The notes under the pieces: generated by a model
Databases searched by the model: none
Seen by the model: the letters and a program-made list of their open reading frames with translations, nothing else
What the model was told of the DNA's origin: nothing
In this document: positions 36,871-45,902 of the stretch, one piece after another
Numbering within the stretch: position 1 is the stretch's first letter
Layout: each line of letters starts with the position of its first letter
DNA from: Bacteroidota bacterium
Lineage (GTDB): Bacteria; Bacteroidota; Bacteroidia; Bacteroidales; Tenuifilaceae
Direction of reading: 5' to 3'
DNA: 64,000 bases
Assembly (NCBI GenBank): GCA_029560875.1
Contig: JAKQKB010000033.1
Location: 1-64,000 of the forward strand
Position numbers and translations under genes: made by a program

Positions 36871-37677
36871 ATGAAGAAGCGTAGCAGAATCATACTATTC
36901 TCTGTGGCTTGGTTGGTTCTAATTGCCTACCTAGTTTACGGCTTGATGTTCTCATCGAAACGGGCTAAGGGCGTGGTGTGTAAATCTATTGAGGTTGAGG
37001 TGTTGGACAGCGCTGACTATCAATTTGTGAAATCATCTACAGTGAAGCGAATGCTGACTTCGTCGAAATCAACCCCAATGGGAAAACACCTTAACGATAT
37101 CAACACTAAAAAACTTGAGGACGAAATATCGGGAATGGTTGCAGTACGCGATGTTCAAGTTTACAAATCTCTCGACGGAAAACTGCGTGTTACAGTTAAG
37201 CAGCGTCGTCCGTTGGTGCGTGTTTTCAACGCCACTGGGCAGAGTTACTATATCGACGATGAGGGGTTGATTATGCCAACATCTCCAAACTATACAGCAC
37301 ACGTAATGGTGGTTAGCGGTAACGTTAAGGAACCTTTTAAGGTTAAGCCCAATGTGAATGTGTTGGCTTGGAACGATAGCATTGTTGGGGGCGAAAAGCC
37401 AACAATTTGCCGAATCTACGATTTTGCAAAGTTTGTATCGGAGGACGATTTTTGGAATGCACAAATTGCTCAGGTTTACGTTAACGGAACTCGTAATGTT
37501 GAGTTGATTCCTGTGGTTGGACCTCATGTTATACAGCTGGGCGGATTCAGAAATTTTAGGATTAAACTCAAAAAGTTGATGGTGTTCTACAAGGAGGCAC
37601 TACCAACCGAGGGTTGGAATAAATACAAAATAATAAACTTAAAGTATTCAAATCAAATAGTTTGCACTAAACGATAA
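36871..37677 (+). CDS. ftsQ: Division protein FtsQ
   Basis: 268 residues from the ATG at 36871, 2 nt after murC; an upstream in-frame start would lie inside murC. One membrane helix (about residues 7-27, IILFSVAWLVLIAYLVYGLM) is followed by a POTRA-like region (KSIEVEVLDSADYQFVKSST) and the beta domain (VRDVQVYKSLDGKLRVTVKQ, then RRPLVRVF). It is a bitopic protein of the FtsQLB complex. Confidence 0.93.
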   Translation: MKKRSRIILFSVAWLVLIAYLVYGLMFSSKRAKGVVCKSIEVEVLDSADYQFVKSSTVKRMLTSSKSTPMGKHLNDINTKKLEDEISGMVAVRDVQVYKSLDGKLRVTVKQRRPLVRVFNATGQSYYIDDEGLIMPTSPNYTAHVMVVSGNVKEPFKVKPNVNVLAWNDSIVGGEKPTICRIYDFAKFVSEDDFWNAQIAQVYVNGTRNVELIPVVGPHVIQLGGFRNFRIKLKKLMVFYKEALPTEGWNKYKIINLKYSNQIVCTKR

Positions 37678-37681
37678 CACT

Positions 37682-39037
37682 ATGGCACAAAGTAATGAGT
37701 ATGTAGCAGCAATTGACCTTGGAACCACCAAAGTGGTAACATTGGTTGGCAAAAAGACTCCTAACGGAAAGCTTCAGATAGTTGGACTAAGCACCACTGA
37801 ATCGACTGGAATTAAGAAGGGTATGATTCAGAATATCGAGGATACCGTTAAGGCTATCGAAAAAACAGTTAACGAGGTTAAGATTGAAACCGGAATCGAT
37901 TTTAAGTCGGTTTACGTAGGTATTGCTGGTCAGCATATCCGCAGCATCAAGAACCGTGGATATATCAACCTTGAGTCCGACGATGTGGAAATTTCGCAGA
38001 AGGACATAAACAGGCTAATTAACGATATGCACCGCATACCTGTTGAGGCTGGCGAAACAATCCTGCACGTTCTTCCGCTGGAGTACTTTATCGACAATGA
38101 GTCGGTTGATAAGCCTGTAGGTATGGTAGGCCGCCGCTTGGAGGCAAACTTCCATATTGTAATTGGCAAAACATCATCGGCAAAGCATATCGAGAAGTGC
38201 GTTAACCGTGTTGGACTTAACGTTAACGAGTTGGTTCTTGAGCCACTTGCTTCGGGCGAGTCCGTTCTTACCGACGATGAGCGCGAGGCTGGCGTTGCTT
38301 TGGTTGATATTGGTGGTGGTACTACCGATTTGGCTATCTACTACAACGGAAATGTCCGCCATACTGCCGTTATTCCTTTCGGTGGAAATATCATCACCCA
38401 GGATATCAAGGATGGTTGCTCAATCCTACTAAAACAAGCCGATTTGCTTAAGGAGAAATTTGGTTGCGCATTGGCCGATATTGCGCCAGACAACAAAATC
38501 ATTACTATTCCTGGCATTAGCGGTCGTGAGCCTAAGGAGATTTCGGTTAAGAACCTTGCTGGAATCATTCAGGCACGTATGGAGGAGATTCTGGACTTTG
38601 TGGCTTATGAGATTAACCTTTCGGGTTACGCCAATAAGCTAAGTGCGGGTGTTGTAATTACTGGTGGTGGTGCCCTTTTGAAGCATTTACCTCAGTTAAT
38701 CCGTTTCAAAACCGGGTTCGATGTTCGTATTGGTTATCCTGTAGAGCAGTTAAGCTCCGATTCGTTGGAGGATTTCAACCAACCACAGCTATCAACCGCA
38801 TTAGGCTTAGTGCTTCTGGGTTTAGATAAAAAGGTTGAGGTGATTGAGAAGAAGACATATGTTCAGCCACAGGCACAACCACAAATTCAACCACAAGCAC
38901 AGGTACGACCTGTAGTTGAGAAACAGAAGGATGAGTTTGAACTTGACAGCCCAGCCGAACGTCGTGGAAGTGGCAGAATGACTGCTATAAAGAATATGTT
39001 TTCGGGTTTATTCGACGAGACTGATACTGAGATGTAA
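37682..39037 (+). CDS. ftsA: Division protein FtsA
   Basis: 451 residues. An actin-like ATPase that tethers FtsZ to the membrane. Phosphate-1 motif AAIDLGTTKVVTLVG is at about residues 9-23 and phosphate-2 motif VALVDIGGGTTDLAIY near 205. A Gln/Pro-rich linker (QPQAQPQIQPQAQ) precedes a C-terminal amphipathic helix (MTAIKNMFSGLFDETD), the membrane-targeting sequence. It starts 4 nt after ftsQ. Confidence 0.97.
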   Translation: MAQSNEYVAAIDLGTTKVVTLVGKKTPNGKLQIVGLSTTESTGIKKGMIQNIEDTVKAIEKTVNEVKIETGIDFKSVYVGIAGQHIRSIKNRGYINLESDDVEISQKDINRLINDMHRIPVEAGETILHVLPLEYFIDNESVDKPVGMVGRRLEANFHIVIGKTSSAKHIEKCVNRVGLNVNELVLEPLASGESVLTDDEREAGVALVDIGGGTTDLAIYYNGNVRHTAVIPFGGNIITQDIKDGCSILLKQADLLKEKFGCALADIAPDNKIITIPGISGREPKEISVKNLAGIIQARMEEILDFVAYEINLSGYANKLSAGVVITGGGALLKHLPQLIRFKTGFDVRIGYPVEQLSSDSLEDFNQPQLSTALGLVLLGLDKKVEVIEKKTYVQPQAQPQIQPQAQVRPVVEKQKDEFELDSPAERRGSGRMTAIKNMFSGLFDETDTEM

Positions 39038-39140
39038 TTCTAGAGTGCAAACTAGATTTGATATTGAAGTAAATAGTGTTTTTTATTAAGATATAATTGT
39101 TTTGCTGAATTTGCTTTGTGCAAAATTGGTCTGAAAAACA

Positions 39141-39167
39141 GATGCTTCACTACGTTCAGCATGACAA
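39141..39167 (+). repeat. Dispersed element, right-half copy
   Basis: GATGCTTCACTACGTTCAGC followed by ATGACAA in the ftsA-ftsZ spacer matches the right end of the element at 35388-35454 (GATGCTTCcacaagcaCAGCATGACAA). Confidence 0.65.
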
Positions 39168-39226
39168 AGAATAAAAATGGTTTTAAATTATAAACTAAAG
39201 TGTTAAAGTTAACTGTGGTACTTTCT

Positions 39227-39250
39227 ACTTTTAACTTTTAACTTTTAACT
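39227..39250 (+). repeat. Heptamer tandem repeat upstream of ftsZ
   Basis: ACTTTTA is repeated three times with a partial fourth copy, with an exact 7-bp period, ending 9 nt before the ftsZ ATG. It parallels the array in front of murC. Confidence 0.8.
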
Positions 39251-39259
39251 CAAAAAACT

Positions 39260-40729
39260 ATGGCCGACGAACTAATTAATTTCGAGTTACCGTCAAATAA
39301 CGCATCCATAATCAAAGTGATTGGAGTTGGTGGCGGCGGAGGAAATGCGGTTAACTATATGAACCGTATGGGAATCAAGGATGTTGACTTTGTGCTGTGC
39401 AACACCGATGCCCAGGCAATGGTTAATAGTCCCGTTGAGTTTAAAATTCAGCTGGGAGCATCGCTAACCGAGGGGCGCGGGGCTGGTAATAAACCAGAAA
39501 TTGGACGTCAGGCGGCCATAGAGAGTTTACAGCATATTGTCGATTTCCTATCGAACAATACCAAGATGGTGTTTATTACCGCCGGAATGGGCGGTGGTAC
39601 CGGAACTGGTGCTGCGCCAATTATTGCTAAAGCGGCAAAGGAACTGGGAATACTAACTGTTGCCATAGTGACTATCCCGTTCCGCAACGAGGGCAAAAAG
39701 CGCATTGCACAAGCGGTTGAAGGTATCGAGAATATTCGCCAGCATGTAGATTCTTTGCTTGTAGTAAACAACGAGAAGATTCTAGAGATATACGGTAACC
39801 TTAAGGTTACCGAGGCTTTTGCCAAAGCCGATGATGTTTTGGCAACTGCCGCCAAAGGTATCGCCGAAATTATAACTGTTCATGGCTACATAAACGTGGA
39901 CTTTGCCGATGTTGAAACTGTAATGACCAACAGCGGTGTTGCGCTTATGGGCTCGGCACGTGCAACTGGCGAAAATAGGGCGCTTACAGCGGTAAAAGAA
40001 GCGTTGGAGTCGCCATTGCTAAACAATAACGACATTTCCGGTGCACGCAACATTCTGTTGAATGTAACTTACGGTCAGGATGAGATTACAATGGAGGAGA
40101 TTGGCCTAATTATCGATTATGTTCAATCAGCTGCAGGCGACGATGCCGACCTAATTTGGGGTAACGGCTGCGACCCTTCGCTTGGCGAAGATTTGAACGT
40201 AACCGTAATTGCCACTGGTTTTGGAACAAGTAGCATACCTGAACTTTACGTTCGTAACAAGGAGGTTGATGTGGTTGAACTCGATGGTGGAATCCGTTCT
40301 AATCGTGTTGAAACAACTCCATACATTTTGGACGAAACAGAACGCAAACAGCCAACTCGCCGACCTAAAAAACCCGAAACAATTGATACATCTCAGCGTG
40401 TAATTGAGTTTGATGTTGCAGCCGAGGAATTTGAGGTTAGAACTGTTTCAACACCTCGCCCTGTTAGAGCAGAGGATGCTATGCAGCCAAAAACATCAGC
40501 AAAACCTACAGTTCCAACCAGCAAGCCACATCCTGCGCCAAATGGTAACAGGTGGAGTAATATAGATGAGTTAGAAAGCATTCCTGCTTACAAGCGTCGC
40601 AACGTCCAGCTCGACGATACCGACCATTCAAACACCAGCAGTTTATCGCGCACAACTTTAAGTGAGACTGACGATGGAGATATTTTCTTGAGGCCGGATA
40701 ATTCGTATTTACATGATAATGTGGATTAA
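39260..40729 (+). CDS. ftsZ: Cell division GTPase FtsZ
   Basis: 489 residues, longer than the typical 380-400 because of an extended C-terminal linker. FtsZ polymerises into the division ring. The tubulin signature GMGGGTGTGAAPIIAKAA is at about residues 112-129, and VIGVGGGGGNAVNYM near the start. The conserved C-terminal peptide is IPAYKRRNVQL (about residues 445-455), which binds FtsA; unusually about 34 further residues follow it. Last gene of the dcw cluster. Confidence 0.98.
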   Translation: MADELINFELPSNNASIIKVIGVGGGGGNAVNYMNRMGIKDVDFVLCNTDAQAMVNSPVEFKIQLGASLTEGRGAGNKPEIGRQAAIESLQHIVDFLSNNTKMVFITAGMGGGTGTGAAPIIAKAAKELGILTVAIVTIPFRNEGKKRIAQAVEGIENIRQHVDSLLVVNNEKILEIYGNLKVTEAFAKADDVLATAAKGIAEIITVHGYINVDFADVETVMTNSGVALMGSARATGENRALTAVKEALESPLLNNNDISGARNILLNVTYGQDEITMEEIGLIIDYVQSAAGDDADLIWGNGCDPSLGEDLNVTVIATGFGTSSIPELYVRNKEVDVVELDGGIRSNRVETTPYILDETERKQPTRRPKKPETIDTSQRVIEFDVAAEEFEVRTVSTPRPVRAEDAMQPKTSAKPTVPTSKPHPAPNGNRWSNIDELESIPAYKRRNVQLDDTDHSNTSSLSRTTLSETDDGDIFLRPDNSYLHDNVD

Positions 40730-40738
40730 TTATCAACA

Positions 40739-40792
40739 ATTTGAAACTTACACGAAGAGTAAGGGCCACTCTACTCTTCGTGTACTTCAAAT
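40739..40792. terminator. Long hairpin between ftsZ and the RiPP operon
   Basis: A perfect 13-bp stem TACACGAAGAGTA/TACTCTTCGTGTA (40749-40761 with 40772-40784, 10-nt loop) is extended by outer arms ATTTGAA/TTCAAAT with a small bulge. It lies between the convergent genes ftsZ and mini-HlyD. No long T run follows on either side, so termination may rely on the hairpin itself or on RNA processing. Confidence 0.7.
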
Positions 40793-40819
40793 TACATATA
40801 AGTAAAAGAACCTTTGGAT

Positions 40820-41296
40820 TTAAATTCTAAGACCACTAATAAAATAAAAAAACACCGTTGTTTCTCTAAGGGTAAGCGAAAAATCAACTTCCGAAACATT
40901 AAGCCTTTCAACATCTCCACTCTTAAGCAACACCACCTCTGCCCTATTCCGCCCCTCTCTTGTTCTTAATTTATCATATTTTATTACCTTACCACATATC
41001 GAATCTTCTGGAGTAACAAGAGTTACATCACAATTAATTGGGTTGATTGAACTTCTTTCCTCTGGCATCTTAAACTCAACACTTAGCCATGCACTATCAA
41101 CTGAAACGAGTTTTATTTCATTAATAACTAAAACCCCATTCACAACTTGCTTATATGGCAAAAAGAATGAAATAGTAAAAAGTACCAATAAAGCAATAAC
41201 AACAGAAAAAACACCATACTGAATAAGCGTCGAAGGAACTTGTCCTATTACGTGCCGCACTTTTTCGCTCCTTAATTCAAAATTTGGATATTCCAT
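40820..41296 (-). CDS. Minimal HlyD-like membrane adaptor of the RiPP exporter
   Basis: 158 residues from the ATG at 41296 (a GTG six codons upstream would overlap the ABC gene). The N terminus MEYPNFELRSEKVRHVIGQV and the following membrane helix (about residues 28-48) look like the start of Bacteroidota HlyD-family adaptors. After it comes only a short beta-rich part (VVNGVLVINEIKLVSVDSAW, then GKVIKYDKLRTREGRNRAEV). The usual coiled-coil hairpin and lipoyl domain of HlyD (about 400 residues in all) are missing. The ending is natural, with no sign of a frameshift. It is the last gene of the RiPP operon. An alternative is an unrelated accessory protein. Confidence 0.6.
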   Translation of the reverse strand: MEYPNFELRSEKVRHVIGQVPSTLIQYGVFSVVIALLVLFTISFFLPYKQVVNGVLVINEIKLVSVDSAWLSVEFKMPEERSSINPINCDVTLVTPEDSICGKVIKYDKLRTREGRNRAEVVLLKSGDVERLNVSEVDFSLTLRETTVFFYFISGLRI

Positions 41297-41306
41297 AGCA
41301 TTCAGA

Positions 41307-43505
41307 CTAACCACCTAATTCTAATTGATTCCTAACCAACTCATAATACTTACCTTTTTTCGCAGTAAGTTTCTCGTGCGTGCCGATCTCCACCACACTA
41401 CCATTATCTAGAACTACAATTTGATCTGCATTTTTGACTGTTGATAAACGATGTGCTACAACAAGAACCGTTTTATCCCTGTAAAAACTCACAAGATTTT
41501 CGACTATAGCCTTTTCGTTACTAGCATCCAGCGCATTGGTGGCTTCATCAAAAAAAACAAACTGAGGATTCTTGTAGACTACTCGGGCTATTAGTATACG
41601 CTGTCTCTGACCATGACTAATACCTTGACCATCTTGACCGATCATTGTGTTATAGCCCAGAGGAAGAGCCTCAATGTAATTTGCTATATTTGCTATACGA
41701 GCAGCGTATCGAATTCTTTCAATATCTGGGCTTTCATCGCTTGTTGCTATGTTACGCGCTATTGTATCTGAGAAAAGATACCCATCTTGCATTACAGCTC
41801 CACAATTTTGTCGCCACCATACAAGATTGAATTGCTCCAGATTATCACCCCCAACAGAAACGCCTCCGCTTTGGGGAGTATAGTACCCCAACATTAGTTT
41901 AACAAGGGTGGTTTTCCCACTACCACTTGCACCCACTATGGCCGTAACTTTTCCTGAGGGTATCGTAAAGTTTATATCGTTTAGCACATAGTCTGGCCTA
42001 ACTCCTTCGTACCTGAAATAAAGATTGTGTATCTCAATCGTATTATCTTTAGAACTTATTGAAGAAACTTTTCTATTTTCGTTCTCTTCATTTTGCTCTG
42101 AATGTATCTCGTTCATACGATCAAGACTAATGCTGACATCTTGCCAAGAATAAATAAACTGAACCAACTGCTCGACTGGACTGTTTAACTGACCAATTAT
42201 ATATTGCACAGCAAGCATCATCCCTAAGGTCATATTTCCGCTAATTACAGAGGATGCAGAAAAAATCGTAATCAAGATATTTTTCAACTCATTGATGGTA
42301 ATACTGCCAGCCTGCTGTGTTTGTTGTAGATTCAAAGACTTAAGGTTTGCGTCAAAAAGTTCAGCCTGAACATCCTCCCAATCCCAGCGTTTCCGGTGTT
42401 CACATCCTTGCAATTTAATTTCTTGCATACCATTAATAAGTTGGTAGGTGATATTCCTATTCTTACCAGATAATTCAAAATATCGAAAATCCAATTGCCT
42501 TCTTTTTTTTAAGAAAAATATTATCCAACCACTATAAATCAAACTACCAACAATAAAAATTGTAAATATCATCAGATTATACTTCAGCAGCACTAATCCA
42601 AAAACAAAAAAAGTAAAGATTGAAAACAACAGATTAAGAGTGCTAGAAGTTAGAAATTGCTCTAAACGCCTATGATCTTCAATGCGCTGTAAAATATCGC
42701 CCAACAGCTTGGTATCAAAAAAACGCATTGGTAATTTCATTAGTTTTATAAAAAAATCCGATATTAATGAGATGTTAATACGAGAACTAATATGGAGGAG
42801 AATTTTTCCACGGACGAATCCTATTATAGTATTACTAAAAAGCAACATTATTTGAGCAATAAGTACAAGCCAAACGAACCCAATATCCTTGCTACCAATA
42901 CCTTCATCGACAATAGCTTGTGTTAAAAACGGAAATAGAAGCTGAATTATAGAACCCACGGCAAGTCCCAAAATCAGTTGAATAAAAAAACGTCTGTATT
43001 GTTTCACATATCCCCATAAAAATACGTATCTCCCTTTCTTAATATTCAAAGTTCCATTTTGAGAATAGAATAATTGTGTTGGTTCCAATAACAGAACCAC
43101 ACCTTTATCCTCTCCACCAGCCTTTGTGCTCAACCAACCCTCGCAAAACTCTTCTTTATTATAAGTTACTAAACCCTTTCCAGGATCTGCGACATATACA
43201 GCATAATTATTCTTACGGTTTTTCTTTACTTTGTATATTACAACAAAATGATTTTGATCCCAATGAGCAATGCATGGCAACAAAGCTTTTTCGGCAAGTT
43301 TTTCAAAAGTAAGTCTACCTCCTACTGTCTTAAATCCAAGTTTTTCAGCGGCACGGCTTATACCTAAAAGTGACACCCCGTTTTTATCAAAAAAACATTC
43401 TTTTCTCAAATACTCAATACTCTGCATTCTCCCATAGTAAAAAGAAATCATGGCCAAGCAGGCCGGACCACAATCCATTGCATCACGTTGTTTTACAAAA
43501 ATCAT
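41307..43505 (-). CDS. C39-peptidase-containing ABC exporter
   Basis: 732 residues from the ATG at 43505 (a TTG three codons upstream is less likely). Residues 1-130 are a C39 peptidase: Gln6, catalytic Cys12 in DCGPACLAM, His86 in QNHFVVIY and Asp107 in VADPGKG. Residues about 155-440 form the membrane domain (six helices), and the ATPase follows with Walker A GASGSGKTT, signature ISHGQRQR, Walker B FVFFDEATNALD and the H-loop VVAHRLSTV. Such proteins cut leaders after Gly-Gly and export the core peptide. It lies in the operon with the GG-type precursor at 47282. The signature has His where the consensus has Gly. Confidence 0.93.
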   Translation of the reverse strand: MIFVKQRDAMDCGPACLAMISFYYGRMQSIEYLRKECFFDKNGVSLLGISRAAEKLGFKTVGGRLTFEKLAEKALLPCIAHWDQNHFVVIYKVKKNRKNNYAVYVADPGKGLVTYNKEEFCEGWLSTKAGGEDKGVVLLLEPTQLFYSQNGTLNIKKGRYVFLWGYVKQYRRFFIQLILGLAVGSIIQLLFPFLTQAIVDEGIGSKDIGFVWLVLIAQIMLLFSNTIIGFVRGKILLHISSRINISLISDFFIKLMKLPMRFFDTKLLGDILQRIEDHRRLEQFLTSSTLNLLFSIFTFFVFGLVLLKYNLMIFTIFIVGSLIYSGWIIFFLKKRRQLDFRYFELSGKNRNITYQLINGMQEIKLQGCEHRKRWDWEDVQAELFDANLKSLNLQQTQQAGSITINELKNILITIFSASSVISGNMTLGMMLAVQYIIGQLNSPVEQLVQFIYSWQDVSISLDRMNEIHSEQNEENENRKVSSISSKDNTIEIHNLYFRYEGVRPDYVLNDINFTIPSGKVTAIVGASGSGKTTLVKLMLGYYTPQSGGVSVGGDNLEQFNLVWWRQNCGAVMQDGYLFSDTIARNIATSDESPDIERIRYAARIANIANYIEALPLGYNTMIGQDGQGISHGQRQRILIARVVYKNPQFVFFDEATNALDASNEKAIVENLVSFYRDKTVLVVAHRLSTVKNADQIVVLDNGSVVEIGTHEKLTAKKGKYYELVRNQLELGG

Positions 43506-43549
43506 ACTTCCCAAAATCAGTCTAAAAATCCATTTACTTAATCAATACA

Positions 43550-45901
43550 CTATCTTTCTCCCTTAATAATAGTAGTTTCCTGCTCCGTTGCTTTAAACTT
43601 GGGTTTTCCTCTCTTCCTTTGTTCACTGCCCCATGAGAACAAGTAGGTTAATTTAGCAAAAAAAAGGTTCTCGTACATCTGGTTGTAGGCATAGCGAGTG
43701 TAAGGTGCAATTGCAGACAGGTTTTCGTACTTTACATCTCGAACCTTAAGAAAAGGATTCATTACACCTACCGACACTCTTAACTTACCGTACTGCGATG
43801 ATACAATAAATCTACTGTGCAAACTTTTACTCTTCAGCACTTCTCCCATCTGTGCATCGGTTTGACCATACCACATTTCGGACACGAAATCCCACTTGCG
43901 CCACTTTATGTTAAACTGCCCCTGGCAAAAAGGAATAAAAGCTTCGTGCTCGTAAACACTACCCCCATCGCTAATGTAATGACTAAAGCCACCCCATAAA
44001 CTAAACGAAAGAAAATTCCAGATTTCAGTGCCTTCTAACGAACAACTAGCCGTATATTGAGTAAATTTATTCAGATTTTCGGGCATACGCACAACTATAT
44101 AACTAAGATCGGCTTGTTGCTCCAAAAAACTTATATCCATTATTGGGTTCTGAATTTGGCGGTATTTACCTTGGACAAACAACTCATATTTCGAAGTTAA
44201 TTCCAATGTATTATTAAGTGTGAACTGTAAAAGTCTAGTATTGGTTAGATTAGGATTTCCTCGCTGAACTTGATAAGGATCGAGTCGTATCTCTGAAGTG
44301 GTAAGTTCTCCTATGGGAGGTTGACTATACTTGAGCATAGCATCCAAATCGACAGTCCAAGTTCTTGTTGGGCTAAGGCTTATTGCACCAATAGGTAACC
44401 ACTGCGACCACCTTTTAGTATAATCATCAATGCTATAGTTCTGCCAAAAATGTACTGCCCCTAATGCAAGCATTAATTTGTCGCCCATTACCATCAACAT
44501 AATTTTATTTTCACCATTATTCTGCCGCATATTTACAGCAACAGGCTCAACTCCTAACGAAGAATAACTATTGCTTATCCATCTACTACGCCAACTACTC
44601 GATAGAGATAACATCCCAGACCACATTTCACCTAATGGGAGTGGCGCATTGTAATTGCCCTGCAAACCTGTAAGATGTATTTCTTCAGAATTACTATTGC
44701 TAGAAAAGAAAGGGTTAATGGAGGAAAACTCCTCAAATTCACGTTTGTATTTAGCACTTCTAAGACTATAGTCGGCGTTAATATATAAAGGCCCTATTGG
44801 ACTCTTAACCTCAATATATGTGCTTATCCCCTGAGTTGTGTTCCTCTCAAAGTTATGCTCATTATTAATTGTTGTATCGGATTTTGATGAAGTTTTTGTG
44901 ATTACACGACCTGCAAAATCATTGTTTTTATCCCTATCGAACTGACCAAACCCCGCAATATCAAGCATAATCTTACGTCCGGTATAGTTGTAATGAGCGG
45001 AACTGTTATTATGCCAATATATTTGACGAGCTGGAATTGCAATTTCATTTCTAGATATAGTTTCTGAAGGGAAATTGAAATAATCGGAACGCTCCCGCAT
45101 TTGGCTAAAAGAATAACGAAATTGAGGTTGCCAGTCTACCATAAAGCTATGCCTACCATTGTATACCCTGCCAATTACATAATGCTCCCCATAAGTATTA
45201 CTAATCCCTTCCGTAATATTTACGTTTACAGCACCGCCCCTTGCAGGTAAATCAACAGTTAGATTGATTACAATAGATGCTAGTGGAAAACGGGGTGTGG
45301 GTTTATCGTAATAATCGATGCGTCTAATAAGCTCAGGGTCGATACTTTGAATCTCACCCGATGTCGCAGGTCGATCATTAATAAGTAACACAACGTCTCC
45401 TCCTCCACGCACAGAAATGTTGTATGATACGGGGTCAACATAAATGCGTGGCGGCTTCATCGATGAGAGCAAGTCCATGCCATTTACTGAATTGGACACC
45501 CTTCTATCCGTTGGCAAATAGGTAATGCCATCGGGTCGGTAAATCTTGCTTCGACCTTTAACAACCACGCCCTCAATATCCAATGAGGTTTCGACAAGCA
45601 CAACGCTTCCTATATCGCCTGTATCTACAAGCATATACTTTGACAAATAACCTAGGCACGAAAAACGCAGATACTTGAGTCCACCATTGCACTTTAGGGA
45701 AAATCGACCAAGTGTATCTGTAGTCGTTAATGCCACAATTGCAGAATCAACATTATCTTTAAGTATCGAAACATTAACATTACGTATAGCATTACCATCT
45801 TCAGAGACAACTTGACCCGTAATAACGGATCTTGTTTGGGAAAAAGAAGTAATTACAATAAAGGAAAGAAAGGAGAATAATAAATATTTTTTAAAAATCA
45901 T
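43550..45901 (-). CDS. TonB-receptor-like outer-membrane beta-barrel protein
   Basis: 783 residues. A signal peptide covers about residues 1-21. Residues about 24-110 are a CarboxypepD-reg-like domain (SVITGQVVSEDGNAIRNVNV), then a plug-like domain (MDLLSSMKPPRIYVDPVSYN, VRGGGDVVLLINDRPATSGE), and a long C-terminal barrel of the OMP_b-brl_3 type. No clear TonB box was seen. The gene lies 1 nt after the radical SAM gene and 44 nt before the ABC gene, so it belongs to the RiPP operon. It may carry the product across the outer membrane, protect the producer, or recover the product; none of this is shown. Confidence 0.8.
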   Translation of the reverse strand: MIFKKYLLFSFLSFIVITSFSQTRSVITGQVVSEDGNAIRNVNVSILKDNVDSAIVALTTTDTLGRFSLKCNGGLKYLRFSCLGYLSKYMLVDTGDIGSVVLVETSLDIEGVVVKGRSKIYRPDGITYLPTDRRVSNSVNGMDLLSSMKPPRIYVDPVSYNISVRGGGDVVLLINDRPATSGEIQSIDPELIRRIDYYDKPTPRFPLASIVINLTVDLPARGGAVNVNITEGISNTYGEHYVIGRVYNGRHSFMVDWQPQFRYSFSQMRERSDYFNFPSETISRNEIAIPARQIYWHNNSSAHYNYTGRKIMLDIAGFGQFDRDKNNDFAGRVITKTSSKSDTTINNEHNFERNTTQGISTYIEVKSPIGPLYINADYSLRSAKYKREFEEFSSINPFFSSNSNSEEIHLTGLQGNYNAPLPLGEMWSGMLSLSSSWRSRWISNSYSSLGVEPVAVNMRQNNGENKIMLMVMGDKLMLALGAVHFWQNYSIDDYTKRWSQWLPIGAISLSPTRTWTVDLDAMLKYSQPPIGELTTSEIRLDPYQVQRGNPNLTNTRLLQFTLNNTLELTSKYELFVQGKYRQIQNPIMDISFLEQQADLSYIVVRMPENLNKFTQYTASCSLEGTEIWNFLSFSLWGGFSHYISDGGSVYEHEAFIPFCQGQFNIKWRKWDFVSEMWYGQTDAQMGEVLKSKSLHSRFIVSSQYGKLRVSVGVMNPFLKVRDVKYENLSAIAPYTRYAYNQMYENLFFAKLTYLFSWGSEQRKRGKPKFKATEQETTIIKGER

Positions 45902-45902
45902 A

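Noticed and set aside
41297-41314. GTG start for the mini-HlyD gene overlapping the ABC gene
   Set aside because: The ATG at 41296 gives the typical adaptor start just before the ELRSE segment and leaves a normal 10-nt gap.
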